Shown piece after piece: positions 8,910-18,624 of a DNA stretch of 64,000 nucleotides. Source of the stretch: Sediminibacterium sp. FEMGT703S (GTDB lineage Bacteria > Bacteroidota > Bacteroidia > Chitinophagales > Chitinophagaceae); the NCBI GenBank assembly GCA_002786355.1, contig PGCO01000003.1, positions 186,001 through 250,000 of the forward strand. The letters are read 5' to 3'. A program made the position numbers and the translations under genes. Position 1 is the stretch's first letter; the number at the start of each line of letters is the position of its first letter. Under the pieces are notes generated by a model. That model saw nothing but the letters and a program-made list of their open reading frames with translations, did not search any database and had not been told where the DNA came from.

Positions 8910-11900
8910 ATGAGAATTTTTAAACGAATTTCAATGATTATGGTTGCTGTCTTAGCAACTTTGATCACAACCGCCCAGGTTACTACAAGTAGTATCACAG
9001 GGGTTGTAAAAACTGCTGATGGGCAACCCATTGAAGGTGCCAGCCTTGTTGCTGTACACACCCCATCTGGTACTCAGTATTCTTCTTTAGCAAAAAAGGG
9101 TGGTGTTTTTACCTTACCTGGTTTAAGAACAGGTGGACCTTACACGCTAAAGATTAGTTTTACTGGTTTAAAGGCAGAAACAGTAAATGATATTTATCTT
9201 TTACTAGGTGAACCTTATGTAATTAACCCTACTTTGATAGACGAGTCTAAAGTATTAAGCGAAGTAGTTGTTAATTCACTTAAGAAGAAATCTAGCGGAG
9301 ACAAATCTGGCGGTGCTTCTACCGTTATTAATCAGCGTATGTTAAATACCATGCCTACTATTAGTCGTAGTATTAACGATTTCACGCGTTTAACTCCACA
9401 AGCAAACGGAACTAGTTTTGCAGGTAGAGATGGTAGATTTAACAATACCCAAGTAGATGGTGCAAACTTAAACAACAACTTTGGTTTGAGTTCTGATCCA
9501 TTACCAGGCGGTGGTGCAAGCCCTATCTCTATTGATGCGATTGAAGAAGTTTCTGTAAATATTGCTCCTTTTGACGTTAGACAGTCTGGTTTTACAGGTG
9601 CTGGTATTAACGCAGTTACTAAGAGTGGTACCAACACTTTGAAAGGATCTGTTTATGGATTGTACAGAAACCAAGATTACAATGGTTTAAATGTTGGTGA
9701 TCGTAAATTACCTACCCTAGTTAATTCTAGTAACCAAATTTTTGGTGCTACATTAGGTGGTGCGATTATTAAAAATAAATTGTTCTTTTTTGCATCTTAC
9801 GAGCAAGAAGAAGGTAACAGACCGGGTATTACTTTTAGCCCAAGAGGTGGTTCTGGTGCTGGTAACGTGAGCAACACAAGTGTAGATTCATTAGCAAAAT
9901 TTGCTAACCATCTAAGAACCGCTTACGGATACGATCCTGGTGCTTTTGATAACTTCCCGAACTTTACCAATAAGAATACCAAAATTTTGGCTAAGATTGA
10001 TTGGAATATCAGTAACAACCATAAGTTAACATTAAAGTATAGTGATTTGAGTAGCTTTAATGACCAAAGTTTGAACGGATCGAGTGTTCCTAACAACCCA
10101 ACTTTTACTCCTGCTGGAGGCGGTTCAATTTCTCGTTTACCGAATAACCGTTTTGGCTTAAACTCAATGTCTTTTGCTAACTCTAACTTCCAATTTAAAG
10201 ATGTTGTAAGAACAGGATCTTTGGAATTAAACTCAAACTTTGGCAGCAAGTTCTCTAACCAGTTTATTGCAACTTTCTCTAAAATCCAAGCAACACGCTC
10301 AGTAGCAGGAGGAATTTTCCCTACCATCGATATTTTCAACAACAATGGTCAAAACTACATGACAGCAGGTTCTGATCCATTCACAAGAAACAACGATGTG
10401 AAGAATGATGTGTTTTCAGTTACTAATAACTTCACATACTATGCTGGAAAGCATACCATCACTGGTGGTGTTACTTATGAGTACCAAAGTGTTGGTAATA
10501 TGTTTATGCCAGGATCTGCAAGCTACTATGCATTCAATTCTTTGAATGATTTTATTACCAACAGAGCCCCAGCAGCATTTTCTTATACTTTCTCATTAGA
10601 TCCTGCTAAACCTGCAGTATATGCTGCAGACTTAAAAGTTGGTCAATTGGGTATATATGCACAAGATGAGTTTAACGTGAACGAAAACTTCAAGTTAACT
10701 TATGGCTTACGTGTAGATAAAATCATGTTCCCAGAATCACCATTGGAAAATCCAAATGTTTCTGCATTAAGATTCCCTGATAGAAATGGTGTTCCTACAC
10801 AATACAAAACCAGTGAGTGGCCTACAAAGAGCACTTTGTATTTCTCTCCTAGAGTTGGCTTCCGTTACAAGATTGACAACGAGAACTTAGTGATAAGAGG
10901 TGGTACCGGTTTATTCACAGGTAGAATTCCTTTTGTTTACTTGACCAATATGCCACAAAATAGCCAGATGTATCAGGCTAGCCAAGCTGTAACCAATCCT
11001 GCTTTATTAGGTAACTTCTTATTTAACCCTAATCCAGATGCATATCGTGGAAGCTTTAGCCCTACCCCAGGTGTATTAGGCAACAACGCGAACATCGTTA
11101 TGATGGACCCTAATTTCAAATTCCCTCAAGTTTGGAGAACCAATATTGCGGTAGATAAAAAATTAGGAAACGGCTGGAGCATTACTGCTGAAGCCTTGTT
11201 TACTAGAGATATCAACGCAGTTATCATGAGAAATGCTAATCAGCGTGAGCCTAATGCTGTATTAAACGGTGGTTTAGATACAAGACCTCGTTTTGCAGCA
11301 ACTGCAGACAGAAGATTATACAGTAACTTAGGTTCTGCAATTATCTTAGAAAATGCTTCTCAAGGTAATAGTGGATCTTTCACTTTACAAGTAACTAAAA
11401 CGTCTACAAAAGGATTCTTTGGTACAATTGCTTACACTAGAAGTTATGCAAATGAACTAACTGCTAATCCTGGTAGTCAGGCAACTTCAACTTGGCAGAG
11501 TAACCCAACTACTGGTACACAAAATTCACAGCAGTTGTTTAACTCAGCTTTTGTTAACCCACACAGATTAATTACTTCTTTGTCTTATAAGTTTGAATAT
11601 GGCAAGAACCTTGCTACTACCATCAGCTTATTCGGTGAAATCGCTAAAGGAAACAACTATAGCTACACTTACAATGGAGACTTAAATAATGATGGAAATA
11701 ACTCATCTGATTTAATGTTCATTGATTATACGCCTAACTTTGTTGCACAAGCTGCATCTGGTGGAAACCCTGCAAGAACTGCTGCTGAGCAATTAGCTGC
11801 ATGGCAACAATTTGTTGATGCAACTCCTTACTTAAGACAAAATATTGGTCAATATGCTGGACGTAACGAAGCTTATTTACCAATGGTAAGCCGTTTTGAC

Positions 11901-12185
11901 TTAAGAGTAGTACAAGATATCTTCACTAATATTGGAGCACGTAAACATACTATTCAAGTTACTGCTGATATCTTCAACTTTGGCAACATGTTATTTAAGT
12001 CTTCTGGTTTAAGACAAATCACTACTACCAATCAGCCTTTGATTTTTAGAGGATATGATGGAACTGGTCGTCCAACCTTTAACTTACAACAGCAAAGTGG
12101 TCAGTTAGTTAATACCCCTTGGGTTGACAACTTCAGCTTGGCTAGTACCTGGTCAATGCAATTAGGAGTTCGTTATATTTTCTAA
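8910..12185 (+). CDS. TonB-dependent receptor, Oar-like, probably abundant
   Basis: A 1091-residue outer-membrane receptor. The ATG at 8910 is preferred over the upstream TTG because it starts the signal peptide (MRIFKRISMIM... to TTAQ). It carries a carboxypeptidase-regulatory-like domain (SITGVVKTADGQPIEGASL, about residues 25-115), a plug with repeated Asn/Gly-rich loops, and a barrel ending VRYIF. It is a paralogue of the gene before it. Codon use is strongly biased toward a few codons (AAC, GGT, ACT and TTA) across its whole length, as in SusC-type genes, which points to high expression. A strong terminator follows. Confidence 0.87.
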   Translation: MRIFKRISMIMVAVLATLITTAQVTTSSITGVVKTADGQPIEGASLVAVHTPSGTQYSSLAKKGGVFTLPGLRTGGPYTLKISFTGLKAETVNDIYLLLGEPYVINPTLIDESKVLSEVVVNSLKKKSSGDKSGGASTVINQRMLNTMPTISRSINDFTRLTPQANGTSFAGRDGRFNNTQVDGANLNNNFGLSSDPLPGGGASPISIDAIEEVSVNIAPFDVRQSGFTGAGINAVTKSGTNTLKGSVYGLYRNQDYNGLNVGDRKLPTLVNSSNQIFGATLGGAIIKNKLFFFASYEQEEGNRPGITFSPRGGSGAGNVSNTSVDSLAKFANHLRTAYGYDPGAFDNFPNFTNKNTKILAKIDWNISNNHKLTLKYSDLSSFNDQSLNGSSVPNNPTFTPAGGGSISRLPNNRFGLNSMSFANSNFQFKDVVRTGSLELNSNFGSKFSNQFIATFSKIQATRSVAGGIFPTIDIFNNNGQNYMTAGSDPFTRNNDVKNDVFSVTNNFTYYAGKHTITGGVTYEYQSVGNMFMPGSASYYAFNSLNDFITNRAPAAFSYTFSLDPAKPAVYAADLKVGQLGIYAQDEFNVNENFKLTYGLRVDKIMFPESPLENPNVSALRFPDRNGVPTQYKTSEWPTKSTLYFSPRVGFRYKIDNENLVIRGGTGLFTGRIPFVYLTNMPQNSQMYQASQAVTNPALLGNFLFNPNPDAYRGSFSPTPGVLGNNANIVMMDPNFKFPQVWRTNIAVDKKLGNGWSITAEALFTRDINAVIMRNANQREPNAVLNGGLDTRPRFAATADRRLYSNLGSAIILENASQGNSGSFTLQVTKTSTKGFFGTIAYTRSYANELTANPGSQATSTWQSNPTTGTQNSQQLFNSAFVNPHRLITSLSYKFEYGKNLATTISLFGEIAKGNNYSYTYNGDLNNDGNNSSDLMFIDYTPNFVAQAASGGNPARTAAEQLAAWQQFVDATPYLRQNIGQYAGRNEAYLPMVSRFDLRVVQDIFTNIGARKHTIQVTADIFNFGNMLFKSSGLRQITTTNQPLIFRGYDGTGRPTFNLQQQSGQLVNTPWVDNFSLASTWSMQLGVRYIF

Positions 12186-12204
12186 TAACCTACTTAATAC
12201 ATAT

Positions 12205-12238
12205 AAAAAGGTCCCGAAAATTCGGGACCTTTTTTTTT
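12205..12238 (+). terminator. Strong terminator after the second receptor
   Basis: A long stem built on AGGTCCCGAA/TTCGGGACCT with a 2-nt loop, followed by about nine T and preceded by an A-run. Confidence 0.92.
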
Positions 12239-12293
12239 AAATATGAAGCATCAAAGGTTGTATTGATATTTATAACACAACCATAAGAGTGAT

Positions 12294-13133
12294 TTACTTA
12301 CCCCAACCCCAAACCAAAAAATCAGGAATTGCTCTTTCCCAGGTTTCAATATCATGTTTACCCTCTTCTATTTGTAAATACTCAATATGTTGATGAGTAT
12401 ATCCCTTTGCCTTTAATGCAATAATTAAATCGAGTGCATCATCTATTGAATCAATAATGCCGTTTTTATTTCTGTCGGCAGTTTCATCTAATGTACCGCA
12501 TTCTATAAAAAATTGTAACCAAGGATGAAATTTTCCATTCCTTACTTGTAAATGCATTAAACGATCTTGTTCGTCATCGTATCCTTTGTCGTAGGCTTTC
12601 CTTCTCCACCACAATGAAGGACTAAACATACCCACTTTTCTAAATTCACTTGCATGGTTCCATACAATATCCAAGGCACTTAATGCTCCTAACGAAAAGC
12701 CTGCAAAAGATTTATCTTTAAAAGAAGGGGCGTTGTATTTCTTTCTGATAAAAGGCAATAGTTCATCAAAAATAAATTTGGTATATAATCCTGCATGAGC
12801 CCCTCTCCCTTCAAAGTCGGCTGAAAATGCAGTACCATATTCCATTTTTCGTTGTGGTCCACAGTGAATGCCAATACAAACCAATGGTTCAATCCGATCT
12901 TTTGCAATTAAATTTGAAAGTATATGGTCAAAAGACATTTTTACTAAATCTTGTCCATCATTGAATAACAATACACTTATTTGATCTAAATGAACAGTTT
13001 GATTAGGCAAATAAATATCTATGGTCACTTCTCTTTCTAAGTACTCAGATTGTACTTGTATAGTTTCAACTTTTATATTCGACAACAATGAAGTATTATT
13101 AGGACGCATAAGTTCAAAAATAGGGGAATGCAA
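12294..13133 (-). CDS. Esterase, D / enterochelin-esterase-like alpha/beta hydrolase
   Basis: A 279-residue alpha/beta hydrolase of the esterase-D (PF00756-type) family. The nucleophile elbow GFSLG is at about residue 145 and a late histidine in EEGKHDIETW completes the triad. An insertion with the calcium-loop-like DRNKNGIID sits before the last helix. It has no signal peptide, so it is probably cytoplasmic, unlike most siderophore esterases. The start is ambiguous: an in-frame ATG eight codons later (13109) is also possible. It is divergent from the ATP-grasp/amidoligase pair, and the three genes may serve one small-molecule pathway. Confidence 0.78.
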   Translation of the reverse strand: MHSPIFELMRPNNTSLLSNIKVETIQVQSEYLEREVTIDIYLPNQTVHLDQISVLLFNDGQDLVKMSFDHILSNLIAKDRIEPLVCIGIHCGPQRKMEYGTAFSADFEGRGAHAGLYTKFIFDELLPFIRKKYNAPSFKDKSFAGFSLGALSALDIVWNHASEFRKVGMFSPSLWWRRKAYDKGYDDEQDRLMHLQVRNGKFHPWLQFFIECGTLDETADRNKNGIIDSIDDALDLIIALKAKGYTHQHIEYLQIEEGKHDIETWERAIPDFLVWGWGK

Positions 13134-13250
13134 TAATAAAGTTGCCTGAAAATTGAATTAAAAAAACATATATTATAAAAATAACTAGGTAGATTTTTTT
13201 ATTTATGCAAGGATAGCTTAAATTACAAAACAAGAATAAAAATTGCGATC

Positions 13251-14204
13251 ATGAAAAAAATTGGTATCCTCTTTGGACAAGAAAGAAGCTTTCCGAATGC
13301 TTTTATCGAGAGAATTAATAGCAAGCAGGTAGAAGGTATTACTGCTGAAGCAGTTAAAATTGATAAAGTAATGCAAGGCGAAAACAGTGGTTATGCTGTA
13401 ATAATCGATCGCATCAGTCAGGATGTCCCTTTTTACAGGGCTTATCTTAAAAATGCAGCGCTTTGTGGTACAGCAGTAATTAACAATCCATTTTGGTGGA
13501 GTGCAGACGAAAAATTCTTTAATAATTGTTTATCTACTAAAATTGATGTTCCAGTTCCTAAAACAGTTATTCTTCCGTCTAAAGATTTACCAACAGATAC
13601 TGCAGAATTATCTTTTAGCAATTTATCTTACCCACTAGATTGGGAAGGGATTTTTAATTATGTAGGATTTCCTGCATATATGAAACCCTTTGCTGGCGGA
13701 GGCTGGAAGAATGTTTACAAGTTAACAGATATGAACGACTTCTTTGAAAAGCATGCCGAAACAGGACAGTTGGTAATGCTTTTACAGGAAGAAATTATTT
13801 TTGAAGAATATTATCGCTGTTATTGCATTGGAGGAAAGCATGTTCGTATTATGTCTTATGAACCAAGAAATCCACACCATTTAAGATATGCTGCAGACTT
13901 TAAACCATCTGAAGAGAAAATTAAAATGATGACCGATATCGTTATTAAAATCAACCAATATTTAGGGTACGATTTTAATACCGTGGAATTAGCATTAAGA
14001 GACGGAGTGCCTTATGCTATTGACTTTTGTAATCCTGCTCCAGATGCAGACATCAAAAGTGTAGGCCAGGAAAATTTTGATTGGGTTGTTGAAACTGCAG
14101 CCAACTATGCCATTGAAAAAGCATTAGCACAAGAAGATGGTAAAGACAATTTAACCTGGGGAGAATACATCAAAAGAAGTGCTAACGGACAGCCATTATA
14201 TTAA
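13251..14204 (+). CDS. ATP-grasp family ligase
   Basis: A 317-residue protein with a RimK/glutathione-synthetase-like ATP-grasp fold. After an N-terminal domain (IGILFGQERSFP) come the nucleotide-binding lysine in YMKPFAGGGWKN (about 143-155), the hinge LLQEEIIFEEYY, and the metal-binding end VELALRDGVPYAIDFCNPAP (about 242-262). These enzymes activate a carboxylate with ATP and couple it to an amine or thiol. The substrate is unknown. The downstream GCS2-type ligase starts 19 bp later on the same strand, so the two probably act together. Confidence 0.82.
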   Translation: MKKIGILFGQERSFPNAFIERINSKQVEGITAEAVKIDKVMQGENSGYAVIIDRISQDVPFYRAYLKNAALCGTAVINNPFWWSADEKFFNNCLSTKIDVPVPKTVILPSKDLPTDTAELSFSNLSYPLDWEGIFNYVGFPAYMKPFAGGGWKNVYKLTDMNDFFEKHAETGQLVMLLQEEIIFEEYYRCYCIGGKHVRIMSYEPRNPHHLRYAADFKPSEEKIKMMTDIVIKINQYLGYDFNTVELALRDGVPYAIDFCNPAPDADIKSVGQENFDWVVETAANYAIEKALAQEDGKDNLTWGEYIKRSANGQPLY

Positions 14205-14223
14205 AAGCCATCTTGAATCATTT

Positions 14224-15330
14224 ATGTCTAATTTAAATTACAAGCATTTTACTTTAGGAGTAGAAGAAGAATACATGGTGATAGACCCCATTTCTAGGGA
14301 GTTAAAAAGTCATGAACAGAAAATAGTGCAGGTGGGGCAATTAACCATGAAAGACAAGGTTAAAGCAGAAATGCACCAGGCTGTAGTAGAAGTAGGGACA
14401 GATATTTGTAAAAATATTGATGAAGCATTTAAAGACGTTGCTTCACTAAGAGGGAATATTGCCCAAATAGCTGGTGATTTAGGATTATGGGTAGGTGCAT
14501 CAGGCACACATCCATTTAGCCATTGGGAAAACCAATTGATTACAGACCATGTTCGTTACAATCAAATTGTAAACGAATTACAAGAAGCTGCAAGAAGTAA
14601 TTTAATTTTTGGATTACATGTTCATGTGGGAATGGAAGACCGTAAAATGGCAACTCATATTGCCAATACAGCGCGCTATTTTTTACCCCATGTTTATGCA
14701 TTAAGCACCAACTCCCCTTTTTGGGAATCTAGAGACACTGGATACAAATCATTTAGAACCAAAGTGTTTGATAAATTTCCAAGGACAGGAATTCCCGACC
14801 ATTTTGAGAGTTTTGAAGCTTATGAAAACTATGTTAATCTCTTAATAAAAACCAATTGTATAGACAATGCAAAAAAAATATGGTGGGATTTAAGAGTACA
14901 CCCCTTCTTTAATACCGTGGAATTCAGAATCTGTGATGTTCCTATGAATATTATGGAAACTATGACGATTGCAGCGCTTTTTCAAGCAATCTGCGCAAAA
15001 ATTTACAAGTTGCGCAACCAAAACTTGAATTTCATGATTTACCAGCGGTCGCTGATTAATGAAAACAAGTGGAGGGCTAGTAGATATGGAATAGACGGTA
15101 AACTGATTGATTTTGGTAAAGAAACAGAAGTTGATACAAAGGCACTTATTTATGAACTACTTGATTTTGTAGACGATGTAGTAGACGAATTAGGAAGCAG
15201 GCATGTTGTGGAATATGTGGCTAAAATTTTTGAAGTAGGTACAGGGGCTGACCGCCAACTAAAAGTTTTCAAAGAAACGGGTAGTTTGGTGAGTGTGGTA
15301 GACTATATACACGACCAATTTTTAAGGTAG
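14224..15330 (+). CDS. Carboxylate-amine ligase, YbdK/GCS2 family
   Basis: A 368-residue glutamate-cysteine-ligase-like amidoligase. The ATG at 14224 is chosen because the longer GTG frame begins inside the previous gene. Family signatures are FTLGVEEEYMVID at the start, VEVGTDICKN, GLWVGASGTHPF, the metal-binding HVHVGM, STNSPFWESRDTGYKS and VEFRICDVP. The family makes gamma-glutamyl or other amide bonds using ATP. It forms an operon with the ATP-grasp gene, and a terminator 28 bp after the stop closes the unit. Confidence 0.87.
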   Translation: MSNLNYKHFTLGVEEEYMVIDPISRELKSHEQKIVQVGQLTMKDKVKAEMHQAVVEVGTDICKNIDEAFKDVASLRGNIAQIAGDLGLWVGASGTHPFSHWENQLITDHVRYNQIVNELQEAARSNLIFGLHVHVGMEDRKMATHIANTARYFLPHVYALSTNSPFWESRDTGYKSFRTKVFDKFPRTGIPDHFESFEAYENYVNLLIKTNCIDNAKKIWWDLRVHPFFNTVEFRICDVPMNIMETMTIAALFQAICAKIYKLRNQNLNFMIYQRSLINENKWRASRYGIDGKLIDFGKETEVDTKALIYELLDFVDDVVDELGSRHVVEYVAKIFEVGTGADRQLKVFKETGSLVSVVDYIHDQFLR

Positions 15331-15358
15331 TAAGTATTAAATTTTTGATAAATCATGT

Positions 15359-15386
15359 AAGCCCCTAAACATTTAGGGGCTTTTTT
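15359..15386 (+). terminator. Terminator of the ATP-grasp/amidoligase operon
   Basis: An 11-bp stem AAGCCCCTAAA/TTTAGGGGCTT with a 2-nt loop, followed by six T. Confidence 0.9.
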
Positions 15387-15434
15387 ATTCAAATTTGGCT
15401 TATTCAAAATAATTAGGCAGCATTTTTATAATAG

Positions 15435-16010
15435 ATGTCGTCTTATATATTGTCAACCCTAAATAACCCTCATTTGACAGAGCACGAGTTGATAAAAGGC
15501 TGTATTAAACAGGACCCAACCTGTCAGCGTATGCTATTTGAGCAACACGCAGGCAAGATGATGGGCGTATGCCTAAGATATGCCATAGACAATATGGAAG
15601 CAGAAGACATGTTGCAAGATGCATTTATTAAAGTTTTTCAATATATCAGCCAATTTAAATTTGAAGGCTCGTTCGAGGGATGGATCAGAAGAATTGTGGT
15701 AAATACAGCCATCAGGCATTTAGAGCGCAAAAAAATGAGTTTTAAAGAAATTGATGACCATCACGCTGATTTACCATCCATCGATCCAAGCGCTTTTAAT
15801 TATTTAGGGGAAGAAGATTTATTAAAATTAATAGGTGCTTTACCAGAAGGATATAGAATGGTTTTTAACCTAAGTGTAATTGAAGGGTATAGTCACGATG
15901 AAATAGCACAAATGTTGAACATACAAGCTGGCACCAGTAGAAGTCAATTGGTAAAAGCAAGAAAAATGTTGCAATCGCAAATATTGCAACTACAAAAGAT
16001 TGCCGTTTAA
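15435..16010 (+). CDS. RNA polymerase ECF-type sigma factor
   Basis: A 191-residue sigma-70 family factor of the ECF group. Region 2 spans about residues 32-100 (LFEQHAGKMMG, NMEAEDMLQDAFIKVF, FEGWIRRIVVNTA) and region 4 about 125-180 (LPEGYRMVFNLSVIEGYSHDEIA, with the helix-turn-helix around MLNIQAGTSRSQL). It has no extra domain. Its stop codon overlaps the start of the next gene by one base (TAATG), which strongly suggests that gene is its regulator. Confidence 0.95.
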   Translation: MSSYILSTLNNPHLTEHELIKGCIKQDPTCQRMLFEQHAGKMMGVCLRYAIDNMEAEDMLQDAFIKVFQYISQFKFEGSFEGWIRRIVVNTAIRHLERKKMSFKEIDDHHADLPSIDPSAFNYLGEEDLLKLIGALPEGYRMVFNLSVIEGYSHDEIAQMLNIQAGTSRSQLVKARKMLQSQILQLQKIAV

Positions 16011-17503
16011 TGACCAATAAGGAATTTGATATTATTTTTAACCAAAAACTAAAGCAATACAGCGGGTCTGTACCTACTGGGCTATGGAATAAAATTGCTG
16101 CGCATGATTTATCAGAACCACGCGAAGGTTTTGATGATTTGATTCAAGACAAATTATATCATTATACGGTTCCGGTTCCCTCCCACTTATGGAACAAAAT
16201 AAAACCGGATGATGAAGATAAAAGAAGACTGATTGCCTGGTTCCCTAAAAAATATATGGCTGCGGCTTCTATCCTATTACTCTTTTTTGTTGGCTCTATC
16301 GCTGCTTATTTGTATTTACGCATCCCCGAAATAAATACAACCACAGAAACTACAACAATTCCAGAAATTAAGCCAACCCTAACGCCAAATCCAAGGCTTG
16401 AAGTAACTCCTGGGACAACTCCAAAAGAGAGCCTTATCAGGAATGAAAAAACAGAGATGGAAACAAAGATTCAATGGAAATTAAATCGTAAAAATATTAC
16501 TGGTTCTTTTAAGCAAAATCAATCGGTATTTCCATTTGAACAAAGCATCAAACAGAATGATGCGGAAATAATTGCAAAGAAAAACAATAGCCATTTAGCT
16601 ATCACCCCAACAGAATCAGCAGCTGAAATTGAAAGCTATGAGCTTACAGAAAAAGCAGGGGATGCCTATATTAAACAGAAAAAAAATATCCAATCATTTT
16701 TTACGAGGGAGGTGAATCGATACAATCATGCATCTAGCTTCAAGAATGTAGTGATTTGTCCTACTGATAGAAAAATGCGAAACCCTGATTGGGATTTGGA
16801 AGTATTTATTTCACCTGATATGCCGTTTAAATCAGTTAGCAATAACACTGCAAGCGCTCAATTAATGAGCAGAAAAGATAGTAGCGAATCTTTGAGACCA
16901 GGATTTACTGCGGGATTTAGGATTGTAAAACCGCTCAATGATCATTTATCTATAAAAACAGGGCTTCAGTATTCGCAAATAAATGAACGGTTTACCTATA
17001 GAACTGAAAATGAAACTAGAACAACTACGGTAGTAACCCTAAGGGCAATCATTAGGGCACCAGGAGATACCCTTTTGGTAAGAGATACTAGCACACTTAC
17101 ACAGATAGGCTTCAAAACCAATACAGTAAAGAATAGATTTAGAAGTTTAGACATTCCGATTTTAGCAAGCTATCAAGTTGGCAATGACGATTTGAGAATT
17201 GGCTTAACTGCAGGAGCAATCATTAATCTTTCTAGCTGGTACCAAGGAGTAATGCTAGATAGTAGTTTATCAACTGTAGCGCTTAATAAGGAGACCAATA
17301 TGGCATACAGAAGTAATATTGGTCTAGGACTATATGCAGGCATTAGTGTAACAAAGAGAATCAACTATAACACTCATTTATTTTTTGAACCCTACTTTAG
17401 ATACAACTTATCTAATATGACTACCCCAGAAGCTTCTTTTAATCAAAGATTTAGTATTGGCGGGCTGATGATGGGTTTAAGATTCAATTTAAACAAAAGA
17501 TAG
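16010..17503 (+). CDS. Membrane partner of the ECF sigma factor with a barrel-like C-terminal domain
   Basis: A 497-residue protein translationally coupled to the sigma factor. Residues 6-29 and 41-64 are two copies of one motif (F-D ... K-L ... Y ... V-P ... LWNKI, 12 of 24 identical), which probably form the sigma-binding face. A single transmembrane helix follows at about 82-104, then a Thr/Glu-rich linker. The C-terminal 230 residues alternate polar and hydrophobic positions with LRFNLNKR at the end, as in small outer-membrane beta-barrels of the PorT type. It is likely an anti-sigma protein spanning the inner membrane with its far end in the periplasm or outer membrane. Function is inferred from position. 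Confidence 0.72.
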   Translation: MTNKEFDIIFNQKLKQYSGSVPTGLWNKIAAHDLSEPREGFDDLIQDKLYHYTVPVPSHLWNKIKPDDEDKRRLIAWFPKKYMAAASILLLFFVGSIAAYLYLRIPEINTTTETTTIPEIKPTLTPNPRLEVTPGTTPKESLIRNEKTEMETKIQWKLNRKNITGSFKQNQSVFPFEQSIKQNDAEIIAKKNNSHLAITPTESAAEIESYELTEKAGDAYIKQKKNIQSFFTREVNRYNHASSFKNVVICPTDRKMRNPDWDLEVFISPDMPFKSVSNNTASAQLMSRKDSSESLRPGFTAGFRIVKPLNDHLSIKTGLQYSQINERFTYRTENETRTTTVVTLRAIIRAPGDTLLVRDTSTLTQIGFKTNTVKNRFRSLDIPILASYQVGNDDLRIGLTAGAIINLSSWYQGVMLDSSLSTVALNKETNMAYRSNIGLGLYAGISVTKRINYNTHLFFEPYFRYNLSNMTTPEASFNQRFSIGGLMMGLRFNLNKR

Positions 17504-17538
17504 GCAACAAATAAACCGAACCTCGTATCTCGATTATA

Positions 17539-18567
17539 ATGCTAACGAAACTCAGAAAATATGGACTTTTTGCAGCGATTGGCTTAATGCTATTCGCATC
17601 ATGCAATAAAGAAGTTTCGGAAGGTAATTTTACATTGTATTCGGGAAATGATATGAATGATACCAGCTGGTCGGCCTCTATACCTACCAATGCTGCTATC
17701 AATAGAATTATAGATTCTACGGCTGTTTATCAATATAAAGATAGTTTGATAGGGGCTGTTGGCAAGACCATTACATTCACGGATCGACTAAAGATTATTT
17801 TTCCTGCCAATGCCTTTATCAATAGCTCAGGAAATCTGATTCCTGGGAAAGTAGAAGTTAAGGTATTAGTGATGAGAGAAAAATCGGCTTTCATAAGAAC
17901 ACTAAAATCAACCCATAATAATGCCGAATTACTAGAATCAGATTTGGGTATTTGCATTCTTGCTTCCTCCAATGGACAAGCAATTAATATAGCCCCAGCT
18001 ATTTCTTACCAAATAAGAATAGGCAATGAAGATAATATTGTAATGCAGCAAATGCGAATTTACAGAGGCGAAGAATCTGGAGTCCTTACTACGCAATTAC
18101 AAATGGATCCACTATTTAATTGGAATGAAGCAAGTCTTAATCAATTTCAATTAGCCATTTTTAAACAAGCAGGAAATCCTGGGTCAAAGGATATTGAGCA
18201 ATACTCCATTACTACCAATCAATTAAGATGGATTTTAATTGCAAGGCCATTCCAACAAATTGGGAGCTTAGGTAAATTGAATGTGATATTACCTCCCAAT
18301 TTTACGAATAAGAACAGTTTAGTATTTATGACTACGGATGATTATAATTTATCTATCGAACTAAAACCAGAACTCAATTCAAGAAGCTTCTCTGCTAATT
18401 TAGTACCACTTCAAAAAAAGGTTCATATAGTCAGTATCTCTTTAATTGGAAATCAATTTTATTTTGGTGAAACAGATGTAAAAACACTCTATAATACTCC
18501 GGTGATTTCATTAAAACCCCAGAAGAAATCATTGAATCAAATATTACTTGAATTAAAGAAACTTTAA
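17539..18567 (+). CDS. Lipoprotein in the ECF sigma operon, function unknown
   Basis: A 342-residue protein with a lipoprotein signal (lipobox LFASC, Cys22), 35 bp after the anti-sigma-like gene on the same strand. The body is mostly predicted beta-strand with repeated IRIG, FPANAFI and VKVLVM-type stretches and no catalytic motif that I recognise. Being the third gene of the unit, it may be part of the same signalling path or its target. A terminator follows. Confidence 0.65.
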   Translation: MLTKLRKYGLFAAIGLMLFASCNKEVSEGNFTLYSGNDMNDTSWSASIPTNAAINRIIDSTAVYQYKDSLIGAVGKTITFTDRLKIIFPANAFINSSGNLIPGKVEVKVLVMREKSAFIRTLKSTHNNAELLESDLGICILASSNGQAINIAPAISYQIRIGNEDNIVMQQMRIYRGEESGVLTTQLQMDPLFNWNEASLNQFQLAIFKQAGNPGSKDIEQYSITTNQLRWILIARPFQQIGSLGKLNVILPPNFTNKNSLVFMTTDDYNLSIELKPELNSRSFSANLVPLQKKVHIVSISLIGNQFYFGETDVKTLYNTPVISLKPQKKSLNQILLELKKL

Positions 18568-18596
18568 GTTGTTCATTAGCGTATCGGGGGATATGC

Positions 18597-18624
18597 GGGC
18601 CCTGTTTTACAGGGCCATTTTTAT
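18597..18624 (+). terminator. Terminator of the sigma operon
   Basis: An 8-bp stem GGCCCTGT/ACAGGGCC with a 3-nt loop and a following ATTTTTATTT run. It overlaps the stop region of the convergent MFS gene. Confidence 0.82.
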
